From Pseudevernia furfuracea (taxonomy: Eukaryota > Ascomycota > Lecanoromycetes > Lecanorales > Parmeliaceae): DNA of 64,000 nucleotides. Below are positions 22,481-34,074 of the stretch, one piece after another; the stretch's first letter is position 1, and every line of letters begins with the position of its first letter. The stretch lies in the NCBI GenBank assembly GCA_022315425.1, contig JAIUPT010000042.1, positions 1,550,001 through 1,614,000 on the forward strand, written 5' to 3'. A program made the translations under genes and the position numbers. The notes beneath the pieces were generated by a model. The model saw only the letters and a list, made by a program, of their open reading frames with translations, made no database searches and was not told the DNA's origin.

Positions 22481-23975
22481 ATGGCATCCTCAATACCATC
22501 AGCTTCTACCAAAGGTTTTCAAAATGCCTCTTCCTATGACAAACATCGGCCCTCCTACCCTCGCGAAGCCGTGACTCGTTTCCTCGAGCACCTTCAAGTC
22601 AACGGTGTGAAGAGAGCCCGTATTGTTGATCTAGCAGCGGGTACGGGCAAGTTTACGGAGTTGCTAATTGGTAGGGATGAGGATTTTGAGATTCTCGCTG
22701 TGGAGCCTAATTCAGGCATGAGGAAAATATTGGAGGAGAAGGAGTTGATGGGTGTAGAGATTCTAAAAGGCGAAGCTAGTGGTATGGTCGGAGTGGAAAG
22801 CCAGAGCGTTGACGCTGTGATTGCTGCCCAGGTGCGACCATTGGCTTCTACGGTGCGGCTGACATGGGCTTCATGCGCTAATCTAGGGGCTCTTTGCAGG
22901 CTTTTCATTGGTACAGCAGAGAAGGCCGTCCTTGTTGGTTCCTCTCACTGTATCTGCTAATCATCTAAGGTTCGCAAACAATGACACACTCCAAGAAATT
23001 TACAGAGTTCTGTAAGTGCACTTTTCGGAGCAACTTTGCCCCGTTTCTATGCCATACCTGAGTCCCAAGCATTGTCTCCGGAGCAAAACGTTCCTCATGC
23101 TCCCAATCTTGTTTTATAACGCGAGTTCTTTGTCCCAGAGAAGCCATACTAACTCCGAAATCTGCAGGTCACCCGGTGGAGTGTTTGGCATGATCTGGGT
23201 AAATCTGTCTTATTGCTTAGGGTTTCCGCGTTAAAGGAGCAATGCTGAGTCTGAAATACGCGCAGAACATTGAAGACTGTTTGTACTCGATGATGAAAGC
23301 TTTACTATGAACCTAGCTGACGGACTCAAGATAATGCGCCCATGTCATGGAAGCCTGCCACCGAATGGGAAGGAAAGCTGAAGGATATCACTTGGTCCTT
23401 TGGCAACGAGGATGCCCGCTTTCGACACGAGCAGTGGCGAACGGTCTTCGAGAAACAACTTGAGAGCACGCCATTTAGCATTCAATCAGCAGACCCCTTG
23501 TTCTCACTACCACTCGGAGAAGAATCTATAGAGTTCACGCAATGGTTAAGTCCAGACGCTATTTGGGATAGGTACCATAGTAAGCACCCTCTCTGAGTTG
23601 CTTCTTCCTCTTTATATCTTTCTTCGAGTCTGAGGGCATGTCTGAGGAGCAAGACACATGTTTTGGCTTTTATACATGTCTTCAGACTTGAGAATTCGTC
23701 TTACAAGAGAGACTCTGACTCGGAAATGGTGTAGCTCTAAGCCAGTTCGCTGGAGTAGAAGGAAAAGAGCTAGCGGTGAGTTAATGATAGGTTACATATG
23801 TGTTGTCAAGTCTCGAGGCTCACTTCAAGGAAAGGACACGAAGAAGAAGCTCCTTGAAGCAGCAGGAGCGGCAGACGTCGAGAAGAATGAAAATGGGGAA
23901 TTGGAATTGCACATACGCACATACTCTGCCTGGAGTACTGCGATACCTGGAGCGCCCTTGAAAAGTGGTGGATAG
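22481..23975 (+). CDS. Class I SAM-dependent methyltransferase (type 11 family)
   Basis: Probable small-molecule methyltransferase; substrate unknown. Phase-consistent exons: 22481..22831, 22900..22910, 22970..23011, 23168..23198, 23266..23278, 23331..23579, 23735..23775 and 23811..23975, about 300 residues. Motif I is ARIVDLAAGTGKFTELL, the acidic post-I residue is in LAVEPNSGM, and the spliced centre reads DAVIAAQAFHWFANNDTLQE then SPGGVFGMIWNIEDYNAP. Two exons are microexons of 11 nt (giving AFHW) and 13 nt (giving NIED). It ends STAIPGAPLKSGG. The penultimate intron would be only 35 nt, suspiciously short, so the last two exons are less certain. The start is the first ATG giving a family-like N terminus (KGFQNASSYDKHRPSYP). 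Confidence 0.78.
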
Positions 23976-24121
23976 ATAATGGTTGGCTTTGATTACCTGG
24001 CTGCCTTGGTTCAACTTCCCGGGTGTAGTCTTAGCTTTGGACCATAAATTCCACTGCCAACATAAGCTCTCATCTAGACACGTCGTGGTAGAATTGGAGA
24101 TGAATATCGATGGTTGATTCA

Positions 24122-24473
24122 TCAGGCGCAGATATACAGCACTGAAGAAGGGGTTAACAAGAAAGCCCCTGGTTAGATACCCGAAATAGAGGGCTACCAT
24201 TGTTTCCTCTCACAAAAGCCTCTCCATACGAACGGCGCAATTTCCCATCCACGTACTCTTCTGTCTTTTCTAAGGAAATGTTCATATAACCGTCGACGGA
24301 CATGAGGTATCCTAGAGATCCACTATCTTAGTATACAGCTCTGCCATCTCCAAATCGAGATTCCTACCTCGATACTCCACTGAGGAGTTGAGTTTCACCT
24401 TGACTGGCGCTCCAATAATTTCTGTGAGGAAAGAGCTAGGATCAGAGCTCCCGGAGTTTGCGCCATTCTCCAT
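24122..24473 (-). CDS. LSM6: U6 snRNA-associated Sm-like protein LSm6
   Basis: Subunit of the heteroheptameric Lsm1-7 (mRNA decay) and Lsm2-8 (U6 snRNA) rings. Minus-strand exons are 24473..24368, 24311..24198 and 24141..24122, with two 56-nt introns, giving 79 residues, the expected size. Sm1 motif: SFLTEIIGAPVKVKLNSSVE then YRGYLMSVDGYMNISLEKTE. Sm2 motif: GEAFVRGNNVLYICA, at the C terminus. The start fits MENGANSGSSDPSS with no upstream in-frame alternative needed. It is divergent from the Rad60-like gene (293 bp between starts) and convergent with the methyltransferase gene. Confidence 0.93.
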
Positions 24474-24766
24474 CGATACCTCAGACCAAAGCTTATGAGG
24501 GTCAGAATACTGCGATAAGACGGGATCCAGTGAGAGGTCTTTAACTCGGGTTTAGTTGATCTGGGAATGCTAAAATGAGTCTGATTACAGTCTTATTTGA
24601 CTTTAGTGTCACTGAACAGTGAGGTTACAGTCGCGCCGAGACCGCGCTAAGCGCGCATCCAGCCGCATATTCAGGCGCCTTGAACTTCGAAGTTGCTTTC
24701 TTCAATTTTTGAAACTCTTCTCACTTGCTCATCTTCTCGGCTCTCGAACAAGCGGACAGCCTCAAT

Positions 24767-26190
24767 ATGATCGTTGAAAAGCCTACCCAGGCGACTATCG
24801 GGTCTGCTTCTCAGAAGCGATCTCTCTTCAACAAACCAAGCTGGAGCAGGCCCCAAGCCCTGAGCAATGATACTGATCTCTTTCACCGTTCAAATCAGGC
24901 TTATGCTGATCTTGCTGCTGAGAAGGAGCGTGCTCGGAAAAGGAAGCTAGCTAGAAAAGAGAGAGAAAGAGCCCGTCAAGATGTAATCGGAGAACGCGCA
25001 GGCAAGAGACGGCGCGTTTCTGAAGACGAGGACGATGAGGACGATAACTCTAGTAGCGATGGAAGCTCGAATCCGAGTCACTCCAGTCGTAAAGAGATCA
25101 TATCCAGTCCCACACAATCCACAATCCACCACGTCCCTCCTTCTACGAGTCCTCAAAAGCCGATACACTCTCCAAAATCTTTACTTAAGCGCTACGAAGC
25201 TAAGGTTGCGGCGAGCAAAGCAGGCCAAGAGCAAAAGCAAAAGCCCCAATTTTCTGAGATTATTGATCTCGAAGACGAGGAAGATTCCTCAGAATTACCC
25301 GGGCAAAAGTCAACCTGGAAACCTACGACTGTCAAACCTGCGGCTCCCCCTGCAGAGGATGACCAACCAGTATCGGATGAGGAATTCCCTGAGTTGGCTC
25401 GTCAGGCTAGGGAAAAGGCGCGAAGAAAACGTCTGGAGGAAGACATAGCACCTACAGCTGTAAACCCCCAAGATGGCCAACTGTCATTGCACCAACCAAT
25501 GCCTCCAACCTCACAACCAGATCCAATCCTTCAAATCTTGATAACTTCAAGCATCGACAACACGATCCCACTGATTGTTACTAGAAGGCTGTCGCAGCGA
25601 TTGAAAGACGTCAGACTGGCGTGGGCAAAGCGGCAGAGCTTTACTACTGATTTCACAGATACGGTCTTCTTGACATGGCGGGGGAAGCGAGTCTTTGATG
25701 TCACGACGTGTAGAAGCTTAGGCATCACTGTCGACGCGATTGGAAGGGTTTCCACGAAAGGGGGATCATGGGAGGAAGAGGAGGGGCAGATTCATATGGA
25801 AGCGATGACGGCCAAAATATTGGAGGCGTACAAAAAAGCAAAACGCAACGATGCTACCGGCCAAGAGGACGTGGCTGCGCAGGAGGAAGCTGTGGCGGTG
25901 CAGGACCTTGAAACTCAAGTCAGGATCATTTTGAAAGCAAAGGGACTCCACGATTTCAAGCTCCAGGTCCGGCCGGTTCGTCGTCCGTGTGTTGATTGCT
26001 TACTACAATGGCTGACAAGCGGCAGTCTACTCTCGTCTCTAAGATCGTCAATGCTTTTCGTTCTCAATATCAGATTGGTGGAGAGAAGGAGGTTTTCCTA
26101 TCCTTTGATGGAGAGCGATTATCGCCTGACAGCAGGATCGAGGAAACGGAGCTCAGTGATATGGACACTCTTGAGGTCTATTGTAGGTAG
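24767..26190 (+). CDS. SUMO-like-domain genome stability protein (Rad60/Esc2/NIP45 type)
   Basis: Nuclear SUMO-mimic protein family acting with Smc5/6 and SUMO-pathway enzymes in DNA repair. Exons are 24767..25975 and 26020..26190, about 459 residues. The N-terminal half is charged and Ser-rich with likely nuclear-localisation runs (KRKLARKERERAR, GKRRRVSEDEDDED). A first ubiquitin-like region lies around residues 265-330 (ITSSIDNTIPLIVTRRLSQR). The C-terminal ubiquitin-like domain is STLVSKIVNAFRSQYQI, then VFLSFDGERLSPDSRIEETE and LSDMDTLEVYCR. The intron (44 nt) has a gttcgt donor and GCTGAC close to its acceptor. The frame ends TAT TGT AGG TAG; a further intron after EVY is possible. Confidence 0.8.
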
Positions 26191-27174
26191 GCAAACTCGC
26201 ACAGAAAGTTGCATTCCGAACGGTACATACCCCCAAGATATCGAGAGGTGCGGCGACAAGGGGCTTGAGACACAATCATTTACAGTATCCCACAAAAGCT
26301 TCAAATGCGTCATAATCCTGTCAACAACTCGTTCCTTGCATACCATCCAAACATTATCTCAATCTTAAGCACACTGATGGTTACAATCCTATGATAATGC
26401 AAGCATCAGAGTCAAGGGTGTGCCAGTTGGGCAGACCTGTACCACTGAGGGACTCGTGCCCTAGAAGCGTCATCAAAGTGCAGGCTTCTAAGCTCATCGG
26501 CGTTACTGAACTCGCCGGAAGTACGGCTTGCTCCTGTTTTGTTTTTGCAAATCTAGGTGCGAGATCCTTCAGAGGTCGAAACATTCCATCCTTACAATCT
26601 CCTCACTGCGACTGTTGACATTTTCTTTAATTCCTCGCATGATTCTTGTCCACAGGCCTACGTTCATTGCCCTCCTACCCGGGCTATTCCGAAGGCACCA
26701 TGGCAAAACAATCATTATTCAATTCTTACGCGGGTTCGCCTCTGACTTTCCGACATAGGTAGTCTTTTGAAAAGAATGTCGCTCCGAAATACTTACTGTA
26801 GGGGGGGAGAGATTCTCTCAGCGCCAAGGATTCCAGACACTCCTGCACACGCTAAATAAGCGCCGAATATTCGGTCGTCATTCTGCCCCACTACCCCATG
26901 CTATCAAAAGCAAATAATTCTGGTGCTTCCTTTTGAACTATTAAACACTTTCGAACCATATTTAACAACATTCATCAAACCAAGGTAAAGTCTGCCTTGT
27001 CCTTCCGCTTCCTTAACCCGCCTGTATATCACCGTTTCCTCCTCTTTTCGCCCCGAGAACACTTCCCTATTCAATTCCGTTTGACGCCGGTCAATTGAGA
27101 GCTTTCGCACTCTTTCCTTCCCTCGGATTTCGCGTCTAACCTTTCACAAGCTAACCCCATTTGCTCCAGTCAAC
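26191..27174. other. Long spacer and enolase promoter/leader
   Basis: About 980 bases. Open frames of 60-76 codons occur on both strands near 26391-26760 without known domains. From about 26940 the sequence becomes pyrimidine-rich, as in strongly expressed fungal promoters, and the start context TCAACATGG is favourable. Confidence 0.5.
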
Positions 27175-28730
27175 ATGGCCATTCAGAAGATCCACGCACG
27201 CTACGTCTACGACAGTCGAGGCAATCCCACTGTGGAAGTGGACCTGGTCGACAGCACCGGTCTCCACAGAAGCATCGTGCCAAGCGGAGCCAGCACAGGA
27301 AAGCAAGACGACGAAAAATGAAAAGAATCAAGGGGCTAACATCTGAGCAGGGCAACACGAAGCATGTGAGCTGAGGGATGGCGACAAATCCAAATGGGGC
27401 GGGAAAGGGGTCCTCAAAGCCGTCGCAAATGTCAATGAGACTCTTGGCCCTGCCCTCATCAAGGAAGGACTCGATGTGACGGACCAAGCAAAGGTCGACG
27501 AATTCTTGAACAAGCAAGACGGAACCAAGAACAAGACCAAATTGGGTGCCAACGCTATCCTCGGCGTCAGCTTGGCTGTTGCGAAGGCGGGTGCCGCGAA
27601 GAAAGTATGTTGTCATAAGCTTCGAGACTTGTCTACCTTGGTACTGATAGGTCCGATTCGCCATAGAACGTGCCTTTGTATGCCCACATCTCTGACCTCG
27701 CAGGGACAAAGAAGCCATATGTCTTGCCAGTTCCGTTCATGAATGTTCTTAACGGCGGATCTCATGCCGGTGGTCGTTTGGCCTTCCAAGAATTCATGAT
27801 CGTACCCGCGTATGTTCCGGACTCGGGAAATTTGGCTGTGCTCTTCTCTAATAGCTGACATTGTTAGGGCTGCTCCATCTTTCAGCGAAGCAATGCGTCA
27901 AGGAAGCGAAGTATATCAGCAGCTCAAGTCTCTCGCGAAGAAGAAGTATGGTCAATCTGCAGGCAATGTTGGTGACGAAGGTGGAGTTGCACCAGACATT
28001 CAGACCGCAGAAGAGGCACTAGATTTGATTACGGAGGCTATCGAGAAGGCGGGATACAAAGGGCAAGTGAACATCGCTATGGATGTCGCGTCCAGCGAGT
28101 TCTACAAGGAAGACGCAAAGAGATACGATTTGGATTTCAAGAACCCCAACAGTGACAAGAGCAAATGGATCACCTACGAGCAGCTTGCAGACATGTACAA
28201 GTCTCTGGCCAGTAAATATCCCATCGTTAGCATCGAAGATCCCTTCGCAGAAGACGACTGGGAGGCATGGAGTTACTTCTACAAGACATCGGACTTCCAA
28301 ATTGTTGGGTAAGAATCATCAATGCTGCTCGTTCAATTAGATTGCTGATCAAAGGTCGGTTTCTAGTGACGACTTGACCGTTACCAATCCGGAATTCATC
28401 AAGAAAGCCATTGAGTTAAAATCTTGTAACGCCTTGCTACTCAAGGTCAACCAGATTGGTACCCTTACGGAATCAATCCAGGCTGCCAAGGACGCTTATG
28501 CTGCAGGATGGGGCCTTATGGTTTCGCATCGTTCTGGGGAGACGGAAGATGTTACAATCGCGGACATTGCTGTGGGGTTGCGATGCGGGCAAATCAAGAC
28601 AGGGGCACCTGCTCGGTCTGAGCGTCTAGCGAAGCTGAACCAGATTCTCAGGATTGAAGAGGAGCTTAGCAAGGAGACGCCATCTGCCGTCTTTGCCGGT
28701 GAGAAGTTCCGAACATCGGTCAATATTTGA
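27175..28730 (+). CDS. ENO1: Enolase, with a non-canonical first 5' splice site
   Basis: Glycolytic 2-phosphoglycerate dehydratase, cytosolic. Exons are 27175..27298, 27351..27604, 27667..27809, 27868..28308 and 28367..28730, about 441 residues, normal length. It begins MAIQKIHARYVYDSRGNPTV, with the active-site loop SGASTG. Metal and catalytic residues are all present: AMDVASSEF, SIEDPFAEDDW, GDDLTVTNPEF, LLLKVNQIGT, VSHRSGETED and GLRCGQIKTGAPARSERLAK. Intron 1 (27299..27350) has a good branch site (GCTAAC) and ends GAGCAG, but its 5' end is GAAAGC instead of GTAAGC. No GT or phase-compatible GC donor exists nearby, and reading through hits TGA. This may be a true GA-AG intron, a mutation or a sequence error. 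The symbol follows yeast usage. Confidence 0.93.
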
Positions 28731-29224
28731 AGAAAGGGGTAGCCAAGGCCTAGGCCTTAGCACGCCATAAACTCCATACCCATTGACCTCCTCGGCAGCT
28801 TCAAGCAGTCGCTTTCCATAGCAGTATGAAAATCACTTCCAAAATAGACTCAAGCCTATAGCAAAAGCAAGAATGAACATGCTCATCCCAATTCTGAGGT
28901 TGTATCCAGGCTCCCTAGACTACTCGTTGGGCCAAGAAGACTAGCAACCAACTAACGTAGATCATAAGGTAACGAGTACTCGAGTAAGGTACCTTATGTA
29001 GCTCGAGTGTAGTAATAATACTCCGTATTGTCTCCGTAAACGTCCTCTCCGCATGGGCACTAGTGCTAAATCGCAGTCTGTCGCACACAACGAACATTCT
29101 TTTCCGACGGAACGTTATCGAACTTACAGAACTGGTATAACAGTGTATCATCAATATACGAGACGTGCAGCAGTAAAGCCACCTAGCTTTTCCTTCCATA
29201 CTCTCCCAGTCTACAACTGTAGAT
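28731..29224. other. Spacer between enolase and eIF3j
   Basis: About 495 bases, no gene seen. Short GAGTA/GGTACC-type reiterations occur at 28973-29000. Confidence 0.5.
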
Positions 29225-30278
29225 ATGCCGCCAGCAATCCGGCGAAGAGGTTCGCCCCCCCTCCCCCCCACTTGATCCCTGCCACATATTGGCTGCGAGG
29301 CATCTCTATAGTATGCTTCTTACGAACAGTAATACTAACGCCCAGACATTTGCCCAATCTAGACGATGACTCTGAGGATGAGAGCTCGTCCGATTCCTCG
29401 TCTCCGGCCATTGCTCGACGATCGAAGTTTGATGATGAGGAAGACGACAGCGATGTATGCACATAGACAAGCTCGCTATTTCAGATGAAACCAAGCTCAA
29501 AATTCAGCAGGTCCTCGATTCATGGGATGCCGCCGAGGACTCCGAGGTCGAACGTGAAAAGGCCAAAAAAGCAGTAGAGGCCAAAGCCAAGGCAGATGCA
29601 GAAGCAGCTGCAAATAAGAAGCCGAAAGCGCAGAGAATAGAGGAGAAGAGGATGGCTACCATGCGCAGAAAGGCGGAGGAAGAGGACGAATCGAGTAGCG
29701 AGGACGAGGACGAAGCGACCACTCGCGCAAGATTACGACAAACAGAACAAGATTCGGACCTGAAACACGCCGAGGATATGTTTGGCAATATTGGTATCAA
29801 TAAGAATCGGTCAGCTACAAAAGCTATGGTAGTTGCAGATCCATCGGATCCCTCGAGCGCCATAGATCTTTCCTCGCTTCCTCTCTTCAATCCAAACACG
29901 AAAGACCAATTCCTCAAACTGCGCGAGACCCTTACGCCAATACTGGCGTCCAACTCGAAGAAGGCTCAGTATACCCTTTTCATGCAAGAATTCACCAAGC
30001 AAATAGTCAAGGATCTGCCAAGCGATCAGATCAAGAAGATAGCTAGCGGTCTGACCACCCTGTCCAACGAGAAAATGAAAGAGGAAAAGGCTGCGGAGAA
30101 AGGCGGGAAGAAGACCAAGGCTGCGAAGAGCAAAGCGACATTGGTAGCCAACCGGGACACGAGTTTCAAGGCGGACACCACAAGCTATGGGGCCGATATT
30201 GACGAGTGAGTTATTGCAATACTTTCTATACTTTCCAGTCCTTTTCTAAGATCTTGCAGGGAGGATGATTTTATGTGA
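29225..30278 (+). CDS. HCR1: Translation initiation factor eIF3 subunit j
   Basis: Loosely bound eIF3 subunit that contacts the 40S decoding site and assists initiation and ribosome recycling. Exons are 29225..29249, 29363..29454, 29511..30205 and 30260..30278, about 276 residues. The first 25-nt exon gives MPPAIRRR, then the acidic DDDSEDESSSDSSS and the conserved core SWDAAEDSEVEREKAKKAVE. A Lys/Ala-rich coiled coil follows, then LKHAEDMFGNIGINKNR, LPLFNPNTKDQFLKLRETL and LPSDQIKKIASGLTTLSNEK. The spliced end is SYGADIDEEDDFM, the typical eIF3j tail. The first intron has a gttcgc donor and the acceptor choice rests on phase. Confidence 0.9.
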
Positions 30279-31121
30279 ACATGTCATTTCGGCCGTATCC
30301 AGATTCCCCAACGAGGAGTATCATTTACAAGATGCAAAGAATCCGATTCAGCGAAGCATTACCGGCTTCGGGCGTACAAGGATGCATCGTGTATCTGGAA
30401 AGAGCCCTTCGTGTTGCTGTTGAGCATCCGAGAAGATCAGCGGCCCTCCTTTGAAGAAGACGTTCATACATTTGATGTCACGTGAAAGAAAGATGTCAGT
30501 GAAAAGGAGTTGGGATTGAAGAATATGATTTGCTACAGTAGAAATCCATGACTTTTCATAATTCACCCCCAGCAGCTTCCTGAATCTTAGCATGATGAGT
30601 GAGCACGAGTAATGTAGCAATTCCATTCATAGTACGGAAACCCCAGGATTGAAGACGGTGAAATGAAAACCACGCGAGCCCGCTCGTCACGGCAGGGATT
30701 ACTTATACTTAATGCAGGGCCGCGCAGAAATAAGGGAGACAACCCCCTGGTGTCCCCAAACCCCAACTCCAATTTCCGCTCAAATCCTACCTACCCAGAC
30801 TCATCACTCATCCCAATGATTTTCATCTGTTCCCTCTTTACAGAATCTTTCTTCTTCCCACCGTCTTGAAGCCTGCGGTTTCCGCCCGAGTACCGAGTCA
30901 AGGATCGAGCGGATAACGTCCGACCTACCTACCAGTCACGTTGTGACATATGCCGGCTGTCAGAAGCAAGGCAGAGCTGCAAACTCAGAAAAACAAGGTC
31001 GGCAATGCCAAATCGTCCCCGTGGATGAGCTGCTTAAGCAACCGCTTTCTCCTGCTTCCTGCCTCCCCAATCAAATCTTCATGCGCTGACCACTGGGACC
31101 CATAGCTCGCTAATTCCTATC
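30279..31121. other. Spacer between eIF3j and the kinase gene
   Basis: About 840 bases without a supported gene. The downstream part is likely the kinase promoter and leader. Confidence 0.5.
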
Positions 31122-33670
31122 ATGAACTATTGGAGTATGTTGCGCCGTTGTGACCGAAGACATACTTGAAGGGCTATACTGAGACTAACGCCCACTACAG
31201 AGAGTTCTCGTCGAAAGAATTACGGACAGTTGGGAATTATACATTGGGCCATCTCATAGGCAAGGGGTCTTTCGGCAAGGTCTACCTTGCATCGCACAAA
31301 CTCACCAACGGGTCCAAGGTTAGAATTTATACTCTTAGAATCTAGATCATCATTGCTAAGATTCTACAAGGTGGTCCTCAAATCGGCCAATAAGGACGAC
31401 TCGAATCTTGCCCGCGAGATCCATCATCACCGGCAATTTTTACACCCTCATATTGCTCGATTGTACGAAGTCATTGTAACGGAGAATCTTGTCTGGCTCG
31501 TTTTGGAGTATTGTCCCGGTGTGACTATGATGTCTGATGTTTTCTCTTGAGCCCCGCTGATTTATCTTTTTCTTTTGGGCAGGCGACGAGCTCTATAACT
31601 ACTTACTTCGTCACGGGGCAATACCTGTGGAGAAGGTCCAGAGTATCTTTACCCAGCTCGTCGGAGCCGTTGCCTACGTACACAACCTTTCCTGTGTCCA
31701 CCGAGACCTTAAGCTGGAGAACATCCTGCTCGATAAGAATGAGAACGTCAAATTGTGTGACTTTGGTTTCACCCGCGAGTACGAAGGCAAATCAAGCTAT
31801 CTACAGACGTTTTGTGGGACTGTCGCCTACAGCGCGCCCGAAATGCTAAAAGGAGAAAAATACGCTGGAGAAAAGGTTGATGTTTGGAGTCTCGGAATAA
31901 TACTTTACGCACTACTGACCGGAGAGCTACCTTTTGATGACGATGATGAAATGATTACGAAGCACAAGATTCTTTCGAGCGAGCCAAGTTTTCCTGACAC
32001 CTTTCCCCCGGATGCCAAATCCCTTGTTAGCCAACTCCTGTCGAAAAGACCGCTCATCCGACCTGGAATTCCTGATATCCTAACAAATTCCTTTCTATCA
32101 GAGCACGCTCCGCAACAGCAAGCTATCCTAAAATTAGCGCAACCCCTACCATTTACAACGAATTTGGAGAAAGAGACGTTGGAGCGTATGCGCAGTGCTG
32201 GGGTTGACATCGACAAGGTCATTGAAAACGTTCTTGCCCAGCGCTGCGATGCTTTGGCTGGCTGGTGGGCCTTATTGATTGAGAAAGAGGGGCGGAAAGA
32301 AAAAAGGAAGGAAAAAAAGCGAAGGGAGCGAGAGATGGAGGCGAAAAACCTTCGAAGGCTTAGCGCTACTAGCAGTCGTTTGGAACGCATAGCAGCGCCT
32401 TTGAGAGAAGTGGATGAAGAAGGTCTTCCCCCTTCACCAAGTGCTGACATTTCACGAAGTCGAGGGAGGCGGGAAAGGCGCAGCACACCCACTCGTAAGT
32501 CGAGTGAACAAATCAGTATCAAACTGTACTGAAACAAACAAAGCTCAACTGATTCTTCCTGAGCTTCCTCTGTTGCCTGAGGGGAGCACTCTTGATTCGC
32601 CTGACTCTCCTGTCCCTCCTCCGCCAATCGAGAAAGACTCGATACGTTCACGTTCAGCGAGCTCTTCTCGGCGTCGACCACCTCCTCCTCCCAAAGAGAG
32701 GATGCGATCCCGTCCAGGTAGCACACTCCAACTGGTCTCTACGAACCCTGACCTTCTGGCGCCGCCAAACGGAATGTCAAAGAGACGCCCAGATCGTCGG
32801 CGTCAACACGCCTTCTTCCACCAGCTTGCATCCATTAAGCATTGGTTCATGGAGTCTGCCAAGAGAGCTAAATCCCCAGTCTCTAAGAGCGATTCATCGA
32901 TGCTCAAAAACTCCCCACAACAGAGAAAAAGCCCCGTCGAGCCCCGCCGTACGCTAAACAATGGGACACCAAGCCGATCAGCTGCCACACCTACACGCCA
33001 GCTTTCTGGTGCTTCATATCCTCGGCCTGGTATGCCAAATCCCAGACATAGGTCTTCTCTATCTCCTGCTCCGATAACCCCTCGGTCCTCCTATCGCCAC
33101 TCTTCTGGCGGTCTGCGTGGCCGCAAGTCTACCTCCTCTTCAGTCTCCTCCATCCGCAGCATTCATCATGTCCACACCCACTCGAAAGCGTCTTCCACGT
33201 CGTCTACTTCCAACTCAGTCCACTCTTCTGTCCCCTTTTCAAAACCCTCACGTTCTCCGCACACCTCTATCAAAGTTCTCCCTGCCACCCCTATCGTGAC
33301 AGCGTTTCCTTCTAATATACGCCTTGTCCGAGCCGCGCCTAACTATAATGAACCAGCCAACTTCGCCTCTCCTAGCGGGTTGGTCTTCGCAAAGCGGAAG
33401 AAGAAGCCTTTTCGGGGTCCTATGCTCTCCATCGGTAATAGTAATGGTGGCATTTCCGCCGGCAGACCAAGAGATTCCAGTGTTGGTGGCAGCCGAAGTG
33501 CGAGCGCTGCTGGAAGGACTAGTGGCGAAATCATCGAGGAGGAAGATGAGGATGACGTCGAGGAGGTGGATACCTTTAGTCCTCTTGCCCCGGAGGCCGA
33601 GGAAACCATCATCTGGGCGGGTGGTAAAGAGACTGACTTGGATGGCTGGGTCAGGAGACGGCACGATTAA
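31122..33670 (+). CDS. Serine/threonine protein kinase with long Ser-rich C-terminal tail
   Basis: CAMK/AMPK-like kinase; exact orthologue uncertain, with Kin4-like or other septin/mitosis kinases as candidates. Exons are 31122..31134, 31203..31318, 31371..31518, 31583..32494 and 32544..33670, about 771 residues. Catalytic motifs: GKGSFGKVYLAS (P-loop), VVLKSANKD (catalytic Lys), HRDLKLENILLD, DFGFTREYEG, CGTVAYSAPEML and DVWSLGIILYALLTGELPF. After the domain comes a basic Arg/Lys/Glu helix (KEGRKEKRKEKKRREREMEA), then a roughly 400-residue Ser/Pro/Arg-rich disordered tail ending in an acidic patch (IIEEEDEDDVEEVDTF). The 13-nt first exon encodes MNYW. The family is certain; the physiological role is not. 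Confidence 0.88.
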
Positions 33671-34074
33671 AGATACCCCATGCCGACCTCTAGCCCCAAC
33701 TTTCTAGGCGTATCGATTGGGGTCCAAATACTGGAGCGGTATATTACCTATTTATTATAATCAACCGACCGTTTTTGGGTACGCATCAATAAGTGGCACG
33801 CACGCACTTTCAGCCACCTTTTTAAATAGGTAGGAAAAGAATCGTGTCCCGTACCTCTTGCGTTCGATCATTCAGTTGTTTGTCTTAGGTGACTTTGAAA
33901 CCTGGGAGTCTGGGAACTGTGACTCTAATCGAGATGTTTTACTTCCTTTGTTTCTCAAGCTAGGAGCTATTTACAAGTGTTCTGACAGCAAAGAAAACCC
34001 ATTGTGAATGCTGAGTGAGTCTGCTTGCCTTCCTTGGTGTTTGGCGTCTCAGTCAGCACTGTGCTTTCCAGGCT
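33671..34074. other. Spacer between convergent kinase gene and RAD7
   Basis: About 400 bases of 3' flanking sequence. No gene seen. Confidence 0.5.

Noticed and set aside
27299..27350. GC-AG alternative for the first enolase intron (GCAAGA at 27303)
   Set aside because: It leaves the wrong reading phase and gives a stop shortly after the junction.
31905..32726. 273-codon minus-strand frame opposite the kinase
   Set aside because: Antisense to conserved kinase subdomains and crosses a real intron; no recognisable content.
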